From the NCBI RefSeq assembly GCF_023544665.1, contig NZ_JAMJFL010000046.1:1-35739 (forward strand): 35,739 bases of DNA. The letters are read 5' to 3'. A model generated the notes under the pieces. The model was not told where the DNA came from. It ran no database searches and saw only the letters and a list, made by a program, of their open reading frames with translations. Both the position numbers and the translations under genes were made by a program. This DNA comes from Streptomyces sp. YS415 (GTDB lineage: Bacteria > Actinomycetota > Actinomycetes > Streptomycetales > Streptomycetaceae). Positions 23,841-33,719 of the stretch are shown piece after piece (the stretch's first letter is position 1; each line of letters starts with the position of its first letter).

Positions 23841-25145
23841 CTAACGCGGGGTGAGAGTCAGGCGTACGTCGCGTCGCTTGCGTTCCCGCCAGTAGCGGCC
23901 GGCGCGCAGCATGAACTCCTGGAGGTATTCGGTGGCACCGCACCCCTTGGCGTCGCCGGTGAGGTTGCGGGCCAGCGGCGGGCACCGGAACTGGCACCAG
24001 AGGTCCTCCGCGGCCACCGGGCAGCTCCCGCACACGGTGTGGTCGCTGAACCGGATGTCACGGAAGGCGTCGAAGCCGGTCTCCCAGATGTCCGCGAAGG
24101 ACCGCTCGGCGAGGTTCCCGGCCCGGTGCAGCTGCCCCGACATGCAGTTGCTGCACGGGTAGACGTCGCCGCGGCTGTTGACGTAGACGACCGAGCGGCC
24201 GCACTTCTCCTGGCCGACGGCGCGTTCCAGGCGCTGGCAGAACTGGATGGTGTCCACACCGCGGATCTCGTCCGCCGCGCGCCCGCCGGGTGCCGTGCCG
24301 GACGTGCCCTCGGGCTCGATGTCGGGCCCGGTGGAGTACCGCTCCATGCACCGCCGGTAGACCTCGAAGACCTCGTCGACGTCCTCCGGGCGCAGCAGCA
24401 TGTCCGGGTGGAGCAGGGCGCGGCCCACGGGGTGGGTCTCCAGCCACTGCGGCCGGGGGTAGCCCCGCTCCGCGCACCACTCGAAGATCTCCTCGGCGTC
24501 CTGGATGTTGTTGCGGTGGACGGAGATCGCGGTACGGAACACATGGCCGTGCCGGCGCATCATCTCGAAGGCGTTCTGGAGCTTGGGGAAGTCCATCCGC
24601 CCGCGCACGGTGCGCTCGGGGTCGGCGGTGTCGAAGCTGATGAAGAACGACTGGCCCGGCGGGATCGCCGCGAGCCGTTCCTCGGTGATGAGCAGCCCGT
24701 TGGTGAAGATCTGGGTGCTGAACGGCTTGGTGCGGGCGTACCGGATGATCTCGACGGCGTCCCGGTGGGAGAAGATCTCACCGCCCGTCAGGAACACCTG
24801 CAGCACGCCCAGTTCGGCGAACTCGTCGAGCAGGGCCTTGATGCGCGGGGTGGACATCTCGTCGGGGCGCTTGAGCGCGGAGTCGGCGTAGCAGTGCTTG
24901 CAGCGCAGGTTGCACAGGTTCGTGGTCTCGACGAACGCGATGGCCGGGGCGGAGAGATGGAACCGGTCCAGGGTCACCAGCGGATCGCTGAGCGTGTGGG
25001 TCATCAACTCCTCGGCGGTGACCGGCCGTCCGGCGTTGTGACGCTGGATCAGGGGTCGCGCCGAATCGGCGAGAAACTCCACATGACCGTTGGGCAGCAG
25101 GGCGACCAGGCCGCCCTCGTTCACCTGGAATGGGATCTTCCGCAC
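23841..25145 (-). CDS. Radical SAM/SPASM peptide-maturase-like enzyme
   Basis: 434 residues. The radical SAM motif is Cys78, Cys82, Cys85 (TTNLCNLRCKHCYADS), followed by the LTGGEIFSH segment that contacts SAM. A C-terminal SPASM region carries nine cysteines (FCQRL, EKCGR, YPCSNC, TVCGSC, WCQFRC, KGCGA) for auxiliary iron-sulfur clusters. Residues 1-60 (ALLPNGHVEFL, then AGRPVTAEELM) resemble a reduced PqqD-like peptide-recognition domain (inference). SPASM enzymes such as PqqE, MftC and AlbA modify ribosomal peptides. The GTG start at 25145 follows GGGAGG. It is the first gene of the operon, 136 nt before the peptide gene. Confidence 0.9.
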   Translation of the reverse strand: MRKIPFQVNEGGLVALLPNGHVEFLADSARPLIQRHNAGRPVTAEELMTHTLSDPLVTLDRFHLSAPAIAFVETTNLCNLRCKHCYADSALKRPDEMSTPRIKALLDEFAELGVLQVFLTGGEIFSHRDAVEIIRYARTKPFSTQIFTNGLLITEERLAAIPPGQSFFISFDTADPERTVRGRMDFPKLQNAFEMMRRHGHVFRTAISVHRNNIQDAEEIFEWCAERGYPRPQWLETHPVGRALLHPDMLLRPEDVDEVFEVYRRCMERYSTGPDIEPEGTSGTAPGGRAADEIRGVDTIQFCQRLERAVGQEKCGRSVVYVNSRGDVYPCSNCMSGQLHRAGNLAERSFADIWETGFDAFRDIRFSDHTVCGSCPVAAEDLWCQFRCPPLARNLTGDAKGCGATEYLQEFMLRAGRYWRERKRRDVRLTLTPR

Positions 25146-25172
25146 GGGTCCCCGCCTCCCGGAACGCCAAAG

Positions 25173-25186
25173 TCAACATGCGTTGA
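25173..25186. promoter_or_regulatory. Inverted repeat upstream of the radical SAM operon
   Basis: TCAACATGCGTTGA (5-bp arms, 4-nt centre) lies 28 bp before the operon's first start codon on the minus strand, an operator-like spot. A second weak repeat, TCAT/ATGA, follows at 25189-25202. Confidence 0.4.
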
Positions 25187-25301
25187 ACTCATGACCTGAT
25201 GAACTCTACGGAGCATGAATAACCTTTGGCAAGAGGTTTCCGGGTGGCTGGTTTCCGCGCGCCGGTGGTGCCGGTGGCATGGTCGGTGCGAGGCTGAGCG
25301 T

Positions 25302-25742
25302 ATGAACATCCCTTTCCTGGGCGGCTGGCGCAGGCGGCGCGGCCCCGCCTTCGGCGTCGCGGTGTTCTCCGACGGCGACGACACGCACGAGGGCATCGTC
25401 GACCTGCTCGCCGAGTGCGACCTGCTGCGCTCCCAGGCGGCCCGGGAAGGGGTCCGGCTCGACGACTCCGCGGCCTCGCTGGAGGCCCTCGACCAGCTGC
25501 TCCCGGGCTGGCGGGACGACGAGGAAGTGCTGCCCTGGCTGGGCAATGACGCGGGCCTCTATCTGGGCACGGTCATCGTGCGGACGGTCCCGGGCGCCCA
25601 GTGGGAGATCTGGCCCAACGGCCAGCCCGTCGTACGGCTCTCCTCCGGGCGCGAGTTCGATGTCGTCGCCTCCGGGCACGAGTGGGCCTCCAGCGGCGCC
25701 CCCGAGCTCTCGCAGCTCTACGCGGAGGTGGCGGAGGCGTGA
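25302..25742 (+). CDS. Conserved actinomycete protein, DUF6278-like
   Basis: 146 residues from the ATG at 25302 (MNIPFLGGWRRRRGPAFG), with GAGG about 9 nt upstream. It matches a small cytoplasmic protein conserved in Streptomyces, recalled as DUF6278. Motifs WLGNDAGLYLGTVIV and WEIWPNGQPVVRL suggest a compact alpha/beta fold. No signal peptide or membrane segment. Function unknown. It is divergent from the radical SAM operon. Confidence 0.75.
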   Translation: MNIPFLGGWRRRRGPAFGVAVFSDGDDTHEGIVDLLAECDLLRSQAAREGVRLDDSAASLEALDQLLPGWRDDEEVLPWLGNDAGLYLGTVIVRTVPGAQWEIWPNGQPVVRLSSGREFDVVASGHEWASSGAPELSQLYAEVAEA

Positions 25743-25868
25743 ATCCCTGGCCTGAGCTGGGGCTTAAATACGGCTAATGCCCGAAAAGTGCGTGTCGTCC
25801 TCTAACTCCCGTATGGTCTGGGTAGGTTGCGGCAACCACGACACAGCTGGAAGTGAGTAGGGCTGGGC

Positions 25869-26504
<636 letters not shown>

Positions 26505-26745
26505 GCGGGGAGTGCGACCCATGCCGCGTACCACACGTGTGCCCCCGAGGGCCCCGGACGACGGATGCTCAAGCCCCGCCCACCGCCCGGCACCTGTCGC
26601 GCGCCGAGCCTCCACTACGATGGGCGGTTCGTCCCCGTAACCGTCACCGCGGCCGGGGCGCTGCCGCCGGGTGGGAACCCCCACGGCCCCTCGACCGCAG
26701 AGGGCGGCAGTCACAGAGCCATACCCGCCCGGCGGCAGCCGGAGA
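26505..26745. other. Gene-free stretch after the orphan ATPase
   Basis: No coding frame with credible codon use, ribosome site or homology is visible on either strand. It has GC-rich inverted repeats near 26670-26740 that may act as a terminator for the convergent genes. It could be what remains after loss of the transporter's other genes. Confidence 0.4.
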
Positions 26746-28299
26746 TCACTGCTCGCGCAACGGGACCGACACGTACGACGGGTCGTTCGCCGGCGAGGAG
26801 AAGGTCAGCTGCGCGCCGGTCGGGTTGTGCTCGGCGTAGAGCGGGTCGACCGTGTCGACGACCAGGGCCAGCCGGTGCCCCGCCGGGACGTCGTAGGCCG
26901 TGGAGAACAGCTCCAGGTCGACGCCGAACGGCTGGTGGGGCGTACGCCCGTGGAAGGTGTACGGCGCGCTGCTGACCAGCTTGCCCAGGCCGAGCGGGCC
27001 CACGTCGTAGAGGTAGGCGATGAGGGTGCCGCTCCCCGCGGTCGGGGTGAGGGTGGTGTGCAGCCGGGCGGTGCCGCGCACCTGCTGGGCCGTTCTGTAC
27101 GTCCCCGACTCCCACACGGCCGCCCAGCGGCGGGGGAGCAGCGGAATGGACGCCATCGGGGGCACCTTGGCGATCTGGTCGAGCAGACCGGAGAGCAGGA
27201 CGAGCCCGCCGTCCGCACCGGAGTTGACGTTGGCGCGGATCGTGGTGGAGCCCGCGAGGGCGATCTTCCGGTTCGTCGCGCCGACCGACTTCCAGTCCGG
27301 GTAACCCTCGTAGCCGCCGGTGGAACGGGACTTCAGCCGGACCGGCTGCTCACGGTCGATGCCGTTGTCCTCGCCCTTGAGGTGGCGGTCGAACCAGCGC
27401 TCGGTGTCGGTCCATACGTCGTTGGGCAGGCCGAGCAGCCCGGTCAGTTCGGCGGTGGCATGGTCACCGGGGCGGAACTGCAGGCGCTTGGGGCCGGTGA
27501 GCTTCTCGTAGAAGTCCGCGTACTGGTTGGGCGGGAAGACCGAGTCACCCCAGGCGTTGGCGAGCAGCACGGCCGGGGCGTTGTCGTTGAGCCGGTCGAG
27601 ATAGGTCGTGGCTGAACGTTTCTTCCCCCAGGCGAGCATCGCGTCCTCCTTGCTCAGGTCGGAGGACCGGAAGGCCTCGAAGATCTCCCTGACCTCGGCG
27701 CTCTGCCGGCCGGTGACCAGGCTCGCGCCGTCCAGCAGTGCGGCGGCCTGGGTGTGCTGGGTGCGTCCGGAGTAGATCGAGCCGATCAGGTCCGCCCAGC
27801 CGCTGAGCGCCGCGACCGCCCTGACCCGTTCGTCCTGGGCGGCGGTGAGCAGGCTGATGCCCGCCCCGTAGGACACTCCGCCCATGCCGATCCGCTCCGC
27901 GTCGGCGGGGGTGTGGGCGAGCGCCCAGTCGATCACCCGGGAGGCGTCGGCCACGTCGGGCGGGCCCGCCACTTCTATCTCGCCGCCGGACTGCCAGAAG
28001 CCGCGGACGTTGTAACCGACCACGACGTAGCCCGAGTCGGCGAGCCTGCGGGCCTGGGCGAGGTACTCGACCTGGGGCATGCCCCAGCTCGTGGGGAACA
28101 CCAGCAGCGGGTAGCGGCGCGTGCCGTCGGCGCCGGCCGGGGTGATGACGTTCGCCTTGAGCGTCGTCCCGCCGTCGCCGGTGATGTCGACGAAGCGGAG
28201 CCCGCCCGTGCCGGCGGACGCGACCGGGCCGACGCCGGCGATCAGGGTCGCGGAGACGATGCCCACGGCGGTGGTGCGCAGGGCCGTGCGAGATCCCAC
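26746..28299 (-). CDS. Secreted S15/CocE-type alpha/beta hydrolase
   Basis: 517 residues. The N-terminus has a Sec-type signal peptide (RTTAVGIVSATLIAGVG, cleavage near ASA-G). The hydrolase domain shows GGVSYGAGISLL (nucleophile Ser), NAWGDSVFPPNQ (Asp) and PGDHATAEL (His), followed by a jelly-roll C-terminal domain as in X-Pro dipeptidyl-peptidase / CocE acylases. It probably acts outside the cell on a peptide or ester. Upstream is an array of GGTAA/TTACC motifs. Confidence 0.85.
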   Translation of the reverse strand: MGSRTALRTTAVGIVSATLIAGVGPVASAGTGGLRFVDITGDGGTTLKANVITPAGADGTRRYPLLVFPTSWGMPQVEYLAQARRLADSGYVVVGYNVRGFWQSGGEIEVAGPPDVADASRVIDWALAHTPADAERIGMGGVSYGAGISLLTAAQDERVRAVAALSGWADLIGSIYSGRTQHTQAAALLDGASLVTGRQSAEVREIFEAFRSSDLSKEDAMLAWGKKRSATTYLDRLNDNAPAVLLANAWGDSVFPPNQYADFYEKLTGPKRLQFRPGDHATAELTGLLGLPNDVWTDTERWFDRHLKGEDNGIDREQPVRLKSRSTGGYEGYPDWKSVGATNRKIALAGSTTIRANVNSGADGGLVLLSGLLDQIAKVPPMASIPLLPRRWAAVWESGTYRTAQQVRGTARLHTTLTPTAGSGTLIAYLYDVGPLGLGKLVSSAPYTFHGRTPHQPFGVDLELFSTAYDVPAGHRLALVVDTVDPLYAEHNPTGAQLTFSSPANDPSYVSVPLREQ

Positions 28300-28335
28300 A
28301 GGTCACTCCTCACTCGTGTCAGTGCAAAGTGACCC

Positions 28336-28378
28336 GACGGTAACCTCGGGCTCTTACCGTGGGTAACCCGTCGGTAAG
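28336..28378. promoter_or_regulatory. GGTAA-type operator-like array upstream of S15 hydrolase
   Basis: CTTACCG (28353-28359) and CGGTAAG (28372-28378) are inverted around a 12-nt centre that itself contains GGGTAACCC. A further GACGGTAAC is at 28336-28344. The array lies 37-79 bp before the hydrolase start (28299). Confidence 0.45.
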
Positions 28379-28427
28379 TTACGTGGCAGTAACGATTGTT
28401 GCCGAGTGAACCGGTGGGTGAACGACC

Positions 28428-29186
28428 TCAGGAGGCGCGGTGCGAGTTGCGCGCGACCGCCGGTGCCGGCAACGGCGCCTGGGCCTCCCGCGTCACGTCC
28501 GCCACCAGCTCCACCACGTCCGGGCCGTACGCCTGCGAGTTGACGACCTTCAGCAGCAGCACGAAGGAGTGGTTCCCGTGCTTGCGGGACAGCCGTTCGT
28601 GGTTGCGGGCGAGATAGCGGGTCGCGGCCTGGTTGGTGATCGCCCGCTGCCCGCAGAAGAGGAAGACCGGACGGGAGCCCGTGCCCTGGCCCGCGGTGAG
28701 CCGGGCGAGGATGACGTACTCGCCTCGGCCCGGATCCAGCCGGTAGCGCTCGCTGCCGATCTGGAAGGCGCCCCGGTCGGGTCCCGGCTCGGCGTCCACG
28801 TTGATCCGTACACCGGGCAGCAGGGACGCGAGATGGGCGGTCATACGGCGGTTGGAGGCCGGTCCGCCGACACAGAACTCGGTGCGCTCACCGAAGCCCT
28901 GCTGGGCCGCGTCGTGCGCGACGACCTGGGCGTGCGCGTTGCAGTCCTTGATCAGCGCGGCCAGTTCGAGCAGCGCGAACACATCGTGGCGCATCACGGT
29001 GAGTTCGGGCCCGCCCGCCTCGCGGTTCACCACGAGCAGTGACTCGGAGTTGTCGGGCAGCCCGAAGAAGGCCTGCTTGCGGCGCAGCTTGCGCTTGTAC
29101 AAGTAGGTGCGGGCCGCCCAGCCGAGGGCGGCGCTCAGGCCGGCCGCGATCACACCCAGCACGATGTTGCGCAGGTCGTCATTCAT
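28428..29186 (-). CDS. Membrane-anchored protein of unknown function
   Basis: 252 residues from ATG 29186 (MNDDLRNIVLGVIAAGLSAALGWAA). One N-terminal transmembrane helix (residues 8-28) is followed by a basic segment (YKRKLRRKQ), indicating an N-out, cytoplasmic globular domain. That domain has alternating beta/alpha character (ESLLVVNRE, RPVFLFCGQRAITNQAA, HSFVLLLKVVNSQ). I do not recognise the family; similar proteins are common in Streptomyces. Divergent from ggt. Confidence 0.7.
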   Translation of the reverse strand: MNDDLRNIVLGVIAAGLSAALGWAARTYLYKRKLRRKQAFFGLPDNSESLLVVNREAGGPELTVMRHDVFALLELAALIKDCNAHAQVVAHDAAQQGFGERTEFCVGGPASNRRMTAHLASLLPGVRINVDAEPGPDRGAFQIGSERYRLDPGRGEYVILARLTAGQGTGSRPVFLFCGQRAITNQAATRYLARNHERLSRKHGNHSFVLLLKVVNSQAYGPDVVELVADVTREAQAPLPAPAVARNSHRAS

Positions 29187-29268
29187 GGGCGCGCATGCTA
29201 GCCGGTGCTCCTGACGGGGGCATGTCGATCCATTAGGCTTCCCGGACGGTCCCTGACTGGAGGTGCGG

Positions 29269-31065
29269 ATGCGTCTTTCCGTCGCACACAAACTGTCGGT
29301 CCTCGCGGTCTCGGCCGCCGTCGTGTCGGTGGGGGCGGCGCCGCCCGCCGCTTCCGGCACGCCCGTCGAGAAGGCGCCCGTCGCCGTCGGCTACGGCGGT
29401 GCCGTCGCCAGCGTGGACGCGGACGCCTCCGCCGCCGGGATCGAGGTGCTGAGAAGGGGCGGCAACGCCGTCGACGCGGCCGTCGCCACCGCCGCCGCGC
29501 TCGGCGTCACCGAGCCCTACTCCGCGGGCATCGGCGGAGGCGGCTACTTCGTCTACTACGACGCCAAGTCCCGTACGGTCCGCACGATCGACGGCCGCGA
29601 GACCGCCCCGTCGAGCGCGGACGCCGGGCTGTTCCTGGAGAACGGCACGGCGATCCCCTTCGCCGAAGCCGTCAGCAGCGGACTGAGCGTCGGTACGCCC
29701 GGCACGCCCGCCACCTGGCGCCGGGCGCTGGACAGGTGGGGGAGCAAGAGCCTCGGCACACTGCTGAAGCCCGCCCAGCGGCTCGCCCGGGACGGCTTCA
29801 CCGTCGACGCGACCTTCCGCGCGCAGACCGCGGCCAACGAGACCCGGTTCCGCCACTTCCCGGACACCGCCGAGCTGTTCCTGCCGGGCGGCGAGCTGCC
29901 GGTGGTCGGATCCACCTTCAAGAACCCCGATCTCGCCCGCACCTACGCCGAGCTGGCGAGGAAGGGCACCGGCGCGCTCTACCGCGGCGACCTCGCCGAG
30001 GACATCGTCGACACCGTCAACGACCCGCCCGTGGACCCCGCCTCCGGCTGGAACGCCCGCCCCGGCGACCTCACCGCCGAGGACCTCGCCGCCTACCGCA
30101 CCAAGTCCCAGGCACCCACGAAGAGTTCCTACCGGGGTCTGGACGTCTACTCCATGGCGCCCTCCTCCTCCGGCGGCACGACCGTCGCCGAGGCCCTCAA
30201 CCTCCTGGAGCGCACGGACCTGTCGAAGGCGAGCGAGGCCCAGTACCTGCACCGCTTCATCGAGGCCGCCCGGATCGCCTTCGCGGACCGGGGACGCTGG
30301 GTCGGCGACCCCGCCTTCGAGGACGTACCGACGAAGGAACTGCTCTCCCAGCGGTACGCCGACTCGCGGGAGTGCCTGATCAAGGATGACGCGGTGCTGA
30401 CCAGCCCGCTCGCCCCGGGCGACCCGCGCGATCCGGCGCCCTGCGGCGCGGGCGGCACCGCGGCCCCCACCACCTACGAGGGCGACAGCACCACCCATCT
30501 CACGGTCGCCGACAAGTGGGGCAACGTCGTGTCGTACACGCTCACCATCGAGCAGACCGGCGGCAGCGGCATCACGGTGCCCGGCCGGGGCTTCCTCCTC
30601 AACAACGAGCTGACGGACTTCTCCTTCACCCCCGCCAACCCGGCCGTCCACGACCCCAACCTGCCGGGACCGGGCAAGCGCCCGCGCTCCTCCATGTCCC
30701 CGACCATCGTCCTCGACGAGCACGACAAGCCCGTGGTGGCCCTCGGTTCACCCGGCGGCGCCACCATCATCACCACCGTGCTCCAGACCCTCACCGGCCA
30801 TCTCGACCGGGGCCTGCCGTTCGTCGACGCCATCGCCGCACCGCGCGCCAGCCAGCGCAACCAGACGACCACCGAGCTCGAACCCGGCCTGTACGACAGC
30901 CCGTTGCGGGCCGATCTGGAGTCGATCGGGCACGGATTCCGGCTCAATCCGGAGATCGGCGCGGCGACCGGTGTCCAGCGGCTGCCGGGCGGCAAGTGGC
31001 TCGCCGCCGCCGAGAAGGTGCGCCGGGGCGGCGGCTCGGCGATGGTCGTGCACCCGGCGCCGTAG
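29269..31065 (+). CDS. ggt: Gamma-glutamyltranspeptidase, secreted
   Basis: 598 residues. The signal peptide (residues 1-30, ending AASG) directs export; the enzyme self-cleaves at Thr408 (S-TTHLTVAD), giving large and small subunits. Conserved parts include RRGGNAVDAAVATAAALGVTEP, GIGGGGYFVYYD, RSSMSPTIVL and LGSPGGA. It transfers or hydrolyses gamma-glutamyl groups, for example of glutathione or other glutamyl compounds, outside the cell. ATG 29269 is preferred because GGAGG lies 5-6 nt upstream; a GTG at 29263 is inside that site. Its stop directly abuts the stop of the convergent clp gene. Confidence 0.93.
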   Translation: MRLSVAHKLSVLAVSAAVVSVGAAPPAASGTPVEKAPVAVGYGGAVASVDADASAAGIEVLRRGGNAVDAAVATAAALGVTEPYSAGIGGGGYFVYYDAKSRTVRTIDGRETAPSSADAGLFLENGTAIPFAEAVSSGLSVGTPGTPATWRRALDRWGSKSLGTLLKPAQRLARDGFTVDATFRAQTAANETRFRHFPDTAELFLPGGELPVVGSTFKNPDLARTYAELARKGTGALYRGDLAEDIVDTVNDPPVDPASGWNARPGDLTAEDLAAYRTKSQAPTKSSYRGLDVYSMAPSSSGGTTVAEALNLLERTDLSKASEAQYLHRFIEAARIAFADRGRWVGDPAFEDVPTKELLSQRYADSRECLIKDDAVLTSPLAPGDPRDPAPCGAGGTAAPTTYEGDSTTHLTVADKWGNVVSYTLTIEQTGGSGITVPGRGFLLNNELTDFSFTPANPAVHDPNLPGPGKRPRSSMSPTIVLDEHDKPVVALGSPGGATIITTVLQTLTGHLDRGLPFVDAIAAPRASQRNQTTTELEPGLYDSPLRADLESIGHGFRLNPEIGAATGVQRLPGGKWLAAAEKVRRGGGSAMVVHPAP

Positions 31066-33615
31066 TCACAACTCGGGGGCGGGCGCCGCGTCCCGCGCCA
31101 CCGCGCGGAAGGCGAGGCGTCCGTTCTCGACGTCCACCGTCACCCGGCCGCCCCCGGCGACCCGGTTGTCCAGCAGCAGCCGCGACAGCTGGTTGTCGAC
31201 CTCGCGCTGGATGGTGCGGCGCAGCGGACGGGCACCGTACTCGGGCTGATAGCCGCGCGCGGCCAGCCAGTCGACGGCCGGCGCGGTGAACTCCACCGCG
31301 ACGTCCTGCGCCTGCATGAGCCTGCGCGTCCGGTCCAGCAGCAGATCGGTGATCCGCCGCAACTGGTCCGGGTCGAGCTGGCGGAACACCACGATCTCGT
31401 CGATCCGGTTGAGGAACTCGGGCCGGAAGTGGTCGCGCAGCGGCCGCAGGATCCGCTCCCGCCGCGCCTCCTCGTCGGCCTCCTCCCCGCCCGCGCCGAA
31501 ACCGACCCCGACGCCCCGCCGGGTGATCGCCTCCGAGCCGAGGTTGCTGGTCATGACGATGACGGTGTTGGTGAAGTCCACCGTGCGGCCCTGCGAGTCG
31601 GTCAGCCGCCCGTCGTCCAGCACCTGCAGCAGGATGTTGAAGACGTCCGGGTGCGCCTTCTCCACCTCGTCGAGCAGCAGCAGGGAGTACGGGTGCCTGC
31701 GCACCACCTCGGTGAGCTGACCCGCCTCCTCGTGGCCGACGTAACCGGGCGGGGCGCCCACCAGACGGCTGACGGTGTGCCGCTCCTGGTACTCGCTCAT
31801 GTCCAGCCGGACCATGCGCTCCTCGCTGCCGAACAGCGCCTCCGCCAGCGCCCGGGCCAGTTCGGTCTTGCCGACGCCGGTCGGCCCGAGGAAGAGGAAG
31901 CTGCCGATCGGCCGGTCCGGACTGGCGAGCCCGGCCCGCGAGCGCAGCACCGCCTCGGAGACCACGCGCACCGCCTCGTCCTGGCCGATCACCCGCTCGT
32001 GCAGATGCTGCTCCAGACCCAGCAGGCGGTCCTTCTCCTCCTCGGTCAGGCTGGCCACCGGGATGCCGGTCAGTCGTGACACGACCTCCGCGACCGCCTC
32101 GGCGGTCACCTCCAGGTTCTGCCCCTCGTCGGCCGCGCCGTTGCCGTCGGCGTCCGCGATGTGCTGCTTCAACTCCACGATCCGGTCGCGCAGTTGCGTG
32201 GCCTGCTCGTACTGCTCGTCCGCGACCGCCTGGTCCTTGTCCCGGGCCAGCTGCTCGATCTCGCGCTCCATGGCCCGTACGTCCGTGCCCTTGGTGCGCG
32301 CCCGCAGCCGGACCCGGGCGCCGGCCTGGTCGATCAGGTCGATGGCCTTGTCCGGCAGCCGGCGGTCGGGGAGATAGCGGTCGGACAGCTCCACGGCGGC
32401 CACCAGCGCCTCGTCGCTGTAGCGGACCTGGTGATGGGCCTCGTAGCGGTCCCGGAGGCCGCGCAGGATCTCGATGGCGTCCGCCGCGGTCGGCTCGGGC
32501 ACCAGGATCGGCTGGAAGCGCCGGGAGAGCGCCGCGTCCTTCTCGATCCGCCGGTACTCCTCCAGCGTGGTGGCGCCCACCACGTGCAACTCCCCGCGGG
32601 CCAGAGCCGGTTTGAGGATGTTCCCCGCGTCCAGCGAGCCGCCCTCGCCGCCGCCCCCGGCGCCGACGACGGTGTGCAGCTCGTCGATGAAGACGATCAG
32701 GCGGTCGGAGTGGGCGCGGATCTCGCCCACGATGTTGGTCATGCGCTCCTCGAAGTCGCCCCGGTAACGGGTGCCCGCGACGACGCCCGTCAGGTCCAGC
32801 GCGATCACGCGCCGCCCGCTGAGCACGTCCGGGACGTCCCCGTCGGCGATCCGCTGCGCCAGCCCCTCCACCACGGCGGTCTTGCCGACACCCGCGTCGC
32901 CGATCAGCACGGGGTTGTTCTTGCCGCGCCGGGAGAGCACCTCGATGGTCTGCTCGATCTCCTCGTCGCGCCCGATCACCGGGTCGATCCGGCCCTGCCG
33001 GGCCAGTTCGGTCAGATCGCGGCCGTACTTGTCCAGGGTGGGCGTGTCCGCGGACCGGGGCCGCTCGGGCCGCTGCGCGGTGTCCGGCGCCTCGGGCGGC
33101 AGGCCGCCGCCGGGGCTGAAGCGCGCCGAGTTCAGGATGTGCCCGGCGGCGGAGTCGGGGTTCGCGGCGAGGGCGCTGAGCACGTGCTCCGGGCCGATGT
33201 AGCCGGCGCCCCGGGCCCGCGCCAGGTCGTGGGCGTCCAGCAGGGCGCGCTTGGCGGCCGGGGTGAGCGACAGCGACGTCGGCGGCGGGACCTCGCCGGG
33301 CGGGTGCTGGACCGGGCCGGAGCGCTCGTCGATCTCCGTGGCCAGGGAGTCCGGGTCGGCCCCGGCCCGGCTGAGCAGTGTGCGCGTGGGCTCCGCGGAC
33401 AGCGCGGCGCGGAGCAGATGCTGGGTGTCCAGGTCCCGGCTGCCGTGTTCGGCGGCGTACTGGGCGGCGCCGCGGACGAGTTCCCGGGCCGGCTGGCTGA
33501 GCAGCTGGCCTATGTTGATCTGGCGGGGGCCGGGGCGGGGGCCGCCGAAGAATCGGGCCAGGAATTCGCCGAAGGGGTCGCCGTAGCCCTCCGGTCCGTT
33601 GAAGCCGTTGGTCAT
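31066..33615 (-). CDS. ClpC-like AAA+ unfoldase
   Basis: 849 residues. Order: Clp N-domain repeats (about 30-170), AAA module 1 with Walker A GDAGVGKTA and Walker B FIDELHTV, a UVR-type coiled coil (about 430-470), AAA module 2 with GPTGVGKTE and LLLDEVEKAHP, and a D2-small domain (RPEFLNRIDEIVVF, EYGARPLRRTIQ). This is the ClpC layout, with the M-domain like ClpC rather than ClpB. It unfolds proteins for the ClpP protease or as a chaperone. The N-terminal 30 residues (Gly/Phe/Pro-rich) are atypical, suggesting a second ClpC paralogue. A ClpP-binding loop is not evident to me by eye. Confidence 0.9.
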   Translation of the reverse strand: MTNGFNGPEGYGDPFGEFLARFFGGPRPGPRQINIGQLLSQPARELVRGAAQYAAEHGSRDLDTQHLLRAALSAEPTRTLLSRAGADPDSLATEIDERSGPVQHPPGEVPPPTSLSLTPAAKRALLDAHDLARARGAGYIGPEHVLSALAANPDSAAGHILNSARFSPGGGLPPEAPDTAQRPERPRSADTPTLDKYGRDLTELARQGRIDPVIGRDEEIEQTIEVLSRRGKNNPVLIGDAGVGKTAVVEGLAQRIADGDVPDVLSGRRVIALDLTGVVAGTRYRGDFEERMTNIVGEIRAHSDRLIVFIDELHTVVGAGGGGEGGSLDAGNILKPALARGELHVVGATTLEEYRRIEKDAALSRRFQPILVPEPTAADAIEILRGLRDRYEAHHQVRYSDEALVAAVELSDRYLPDRRLPDKAIDLIDQAGARVRLRARTKGTDVRAMEREIEQLARDKDQAVADEQYEQATQLRDRIVELKQHIADADGNGAADEGQNLEVTAEAVAEVVSRLTGIPVASLTEEEKDRLLGLEQHLHERVIGQDEAVRVVSEAVLRSRAGLASPDRPIGSFLFLGPTGVGKTELARALAEALFGSEERMVRLDMSEYQERHTVSRLVGAPPGYVGHEEAGQLTEVVRRHPYSLLLLDEVEKAHPDVFNILLQVLDDGRLTDSQGRTVDFTNTVIVMTSNLGSEAITRRGVGVGFGAGGEEADEEARRERILRPLRDHFRPEFLNRIDEIVVFRQLDPDQLRRITDLLLDRTRRLMQAQDVAVEFTAPAVDWLAARGYQPEYGARPLRRTIQREVDNQLSRLLLDNRVAGGGRVTVDVENGRLAFRAVARDAAPAPEL

Positions 33616-33719
33616 CGGTTCCGTACCTTCGTTGACGACGTACCGGAGTCGGGTAACCCGGACATGGTGCGCTTATGTCAGGTTGGCACGGATATCTGCG
33701 GTGGGCATGTGCAGGACGT

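Noticed and set aside
26620..26745. GC-rich structured stretch with GGGAACCCC that brings cyclic-di-AMP or cobalamin riboswitches to mind
   Set aside because: The consensus cores do not match and no gene follows on the plus strand that such a riboswitch would control.
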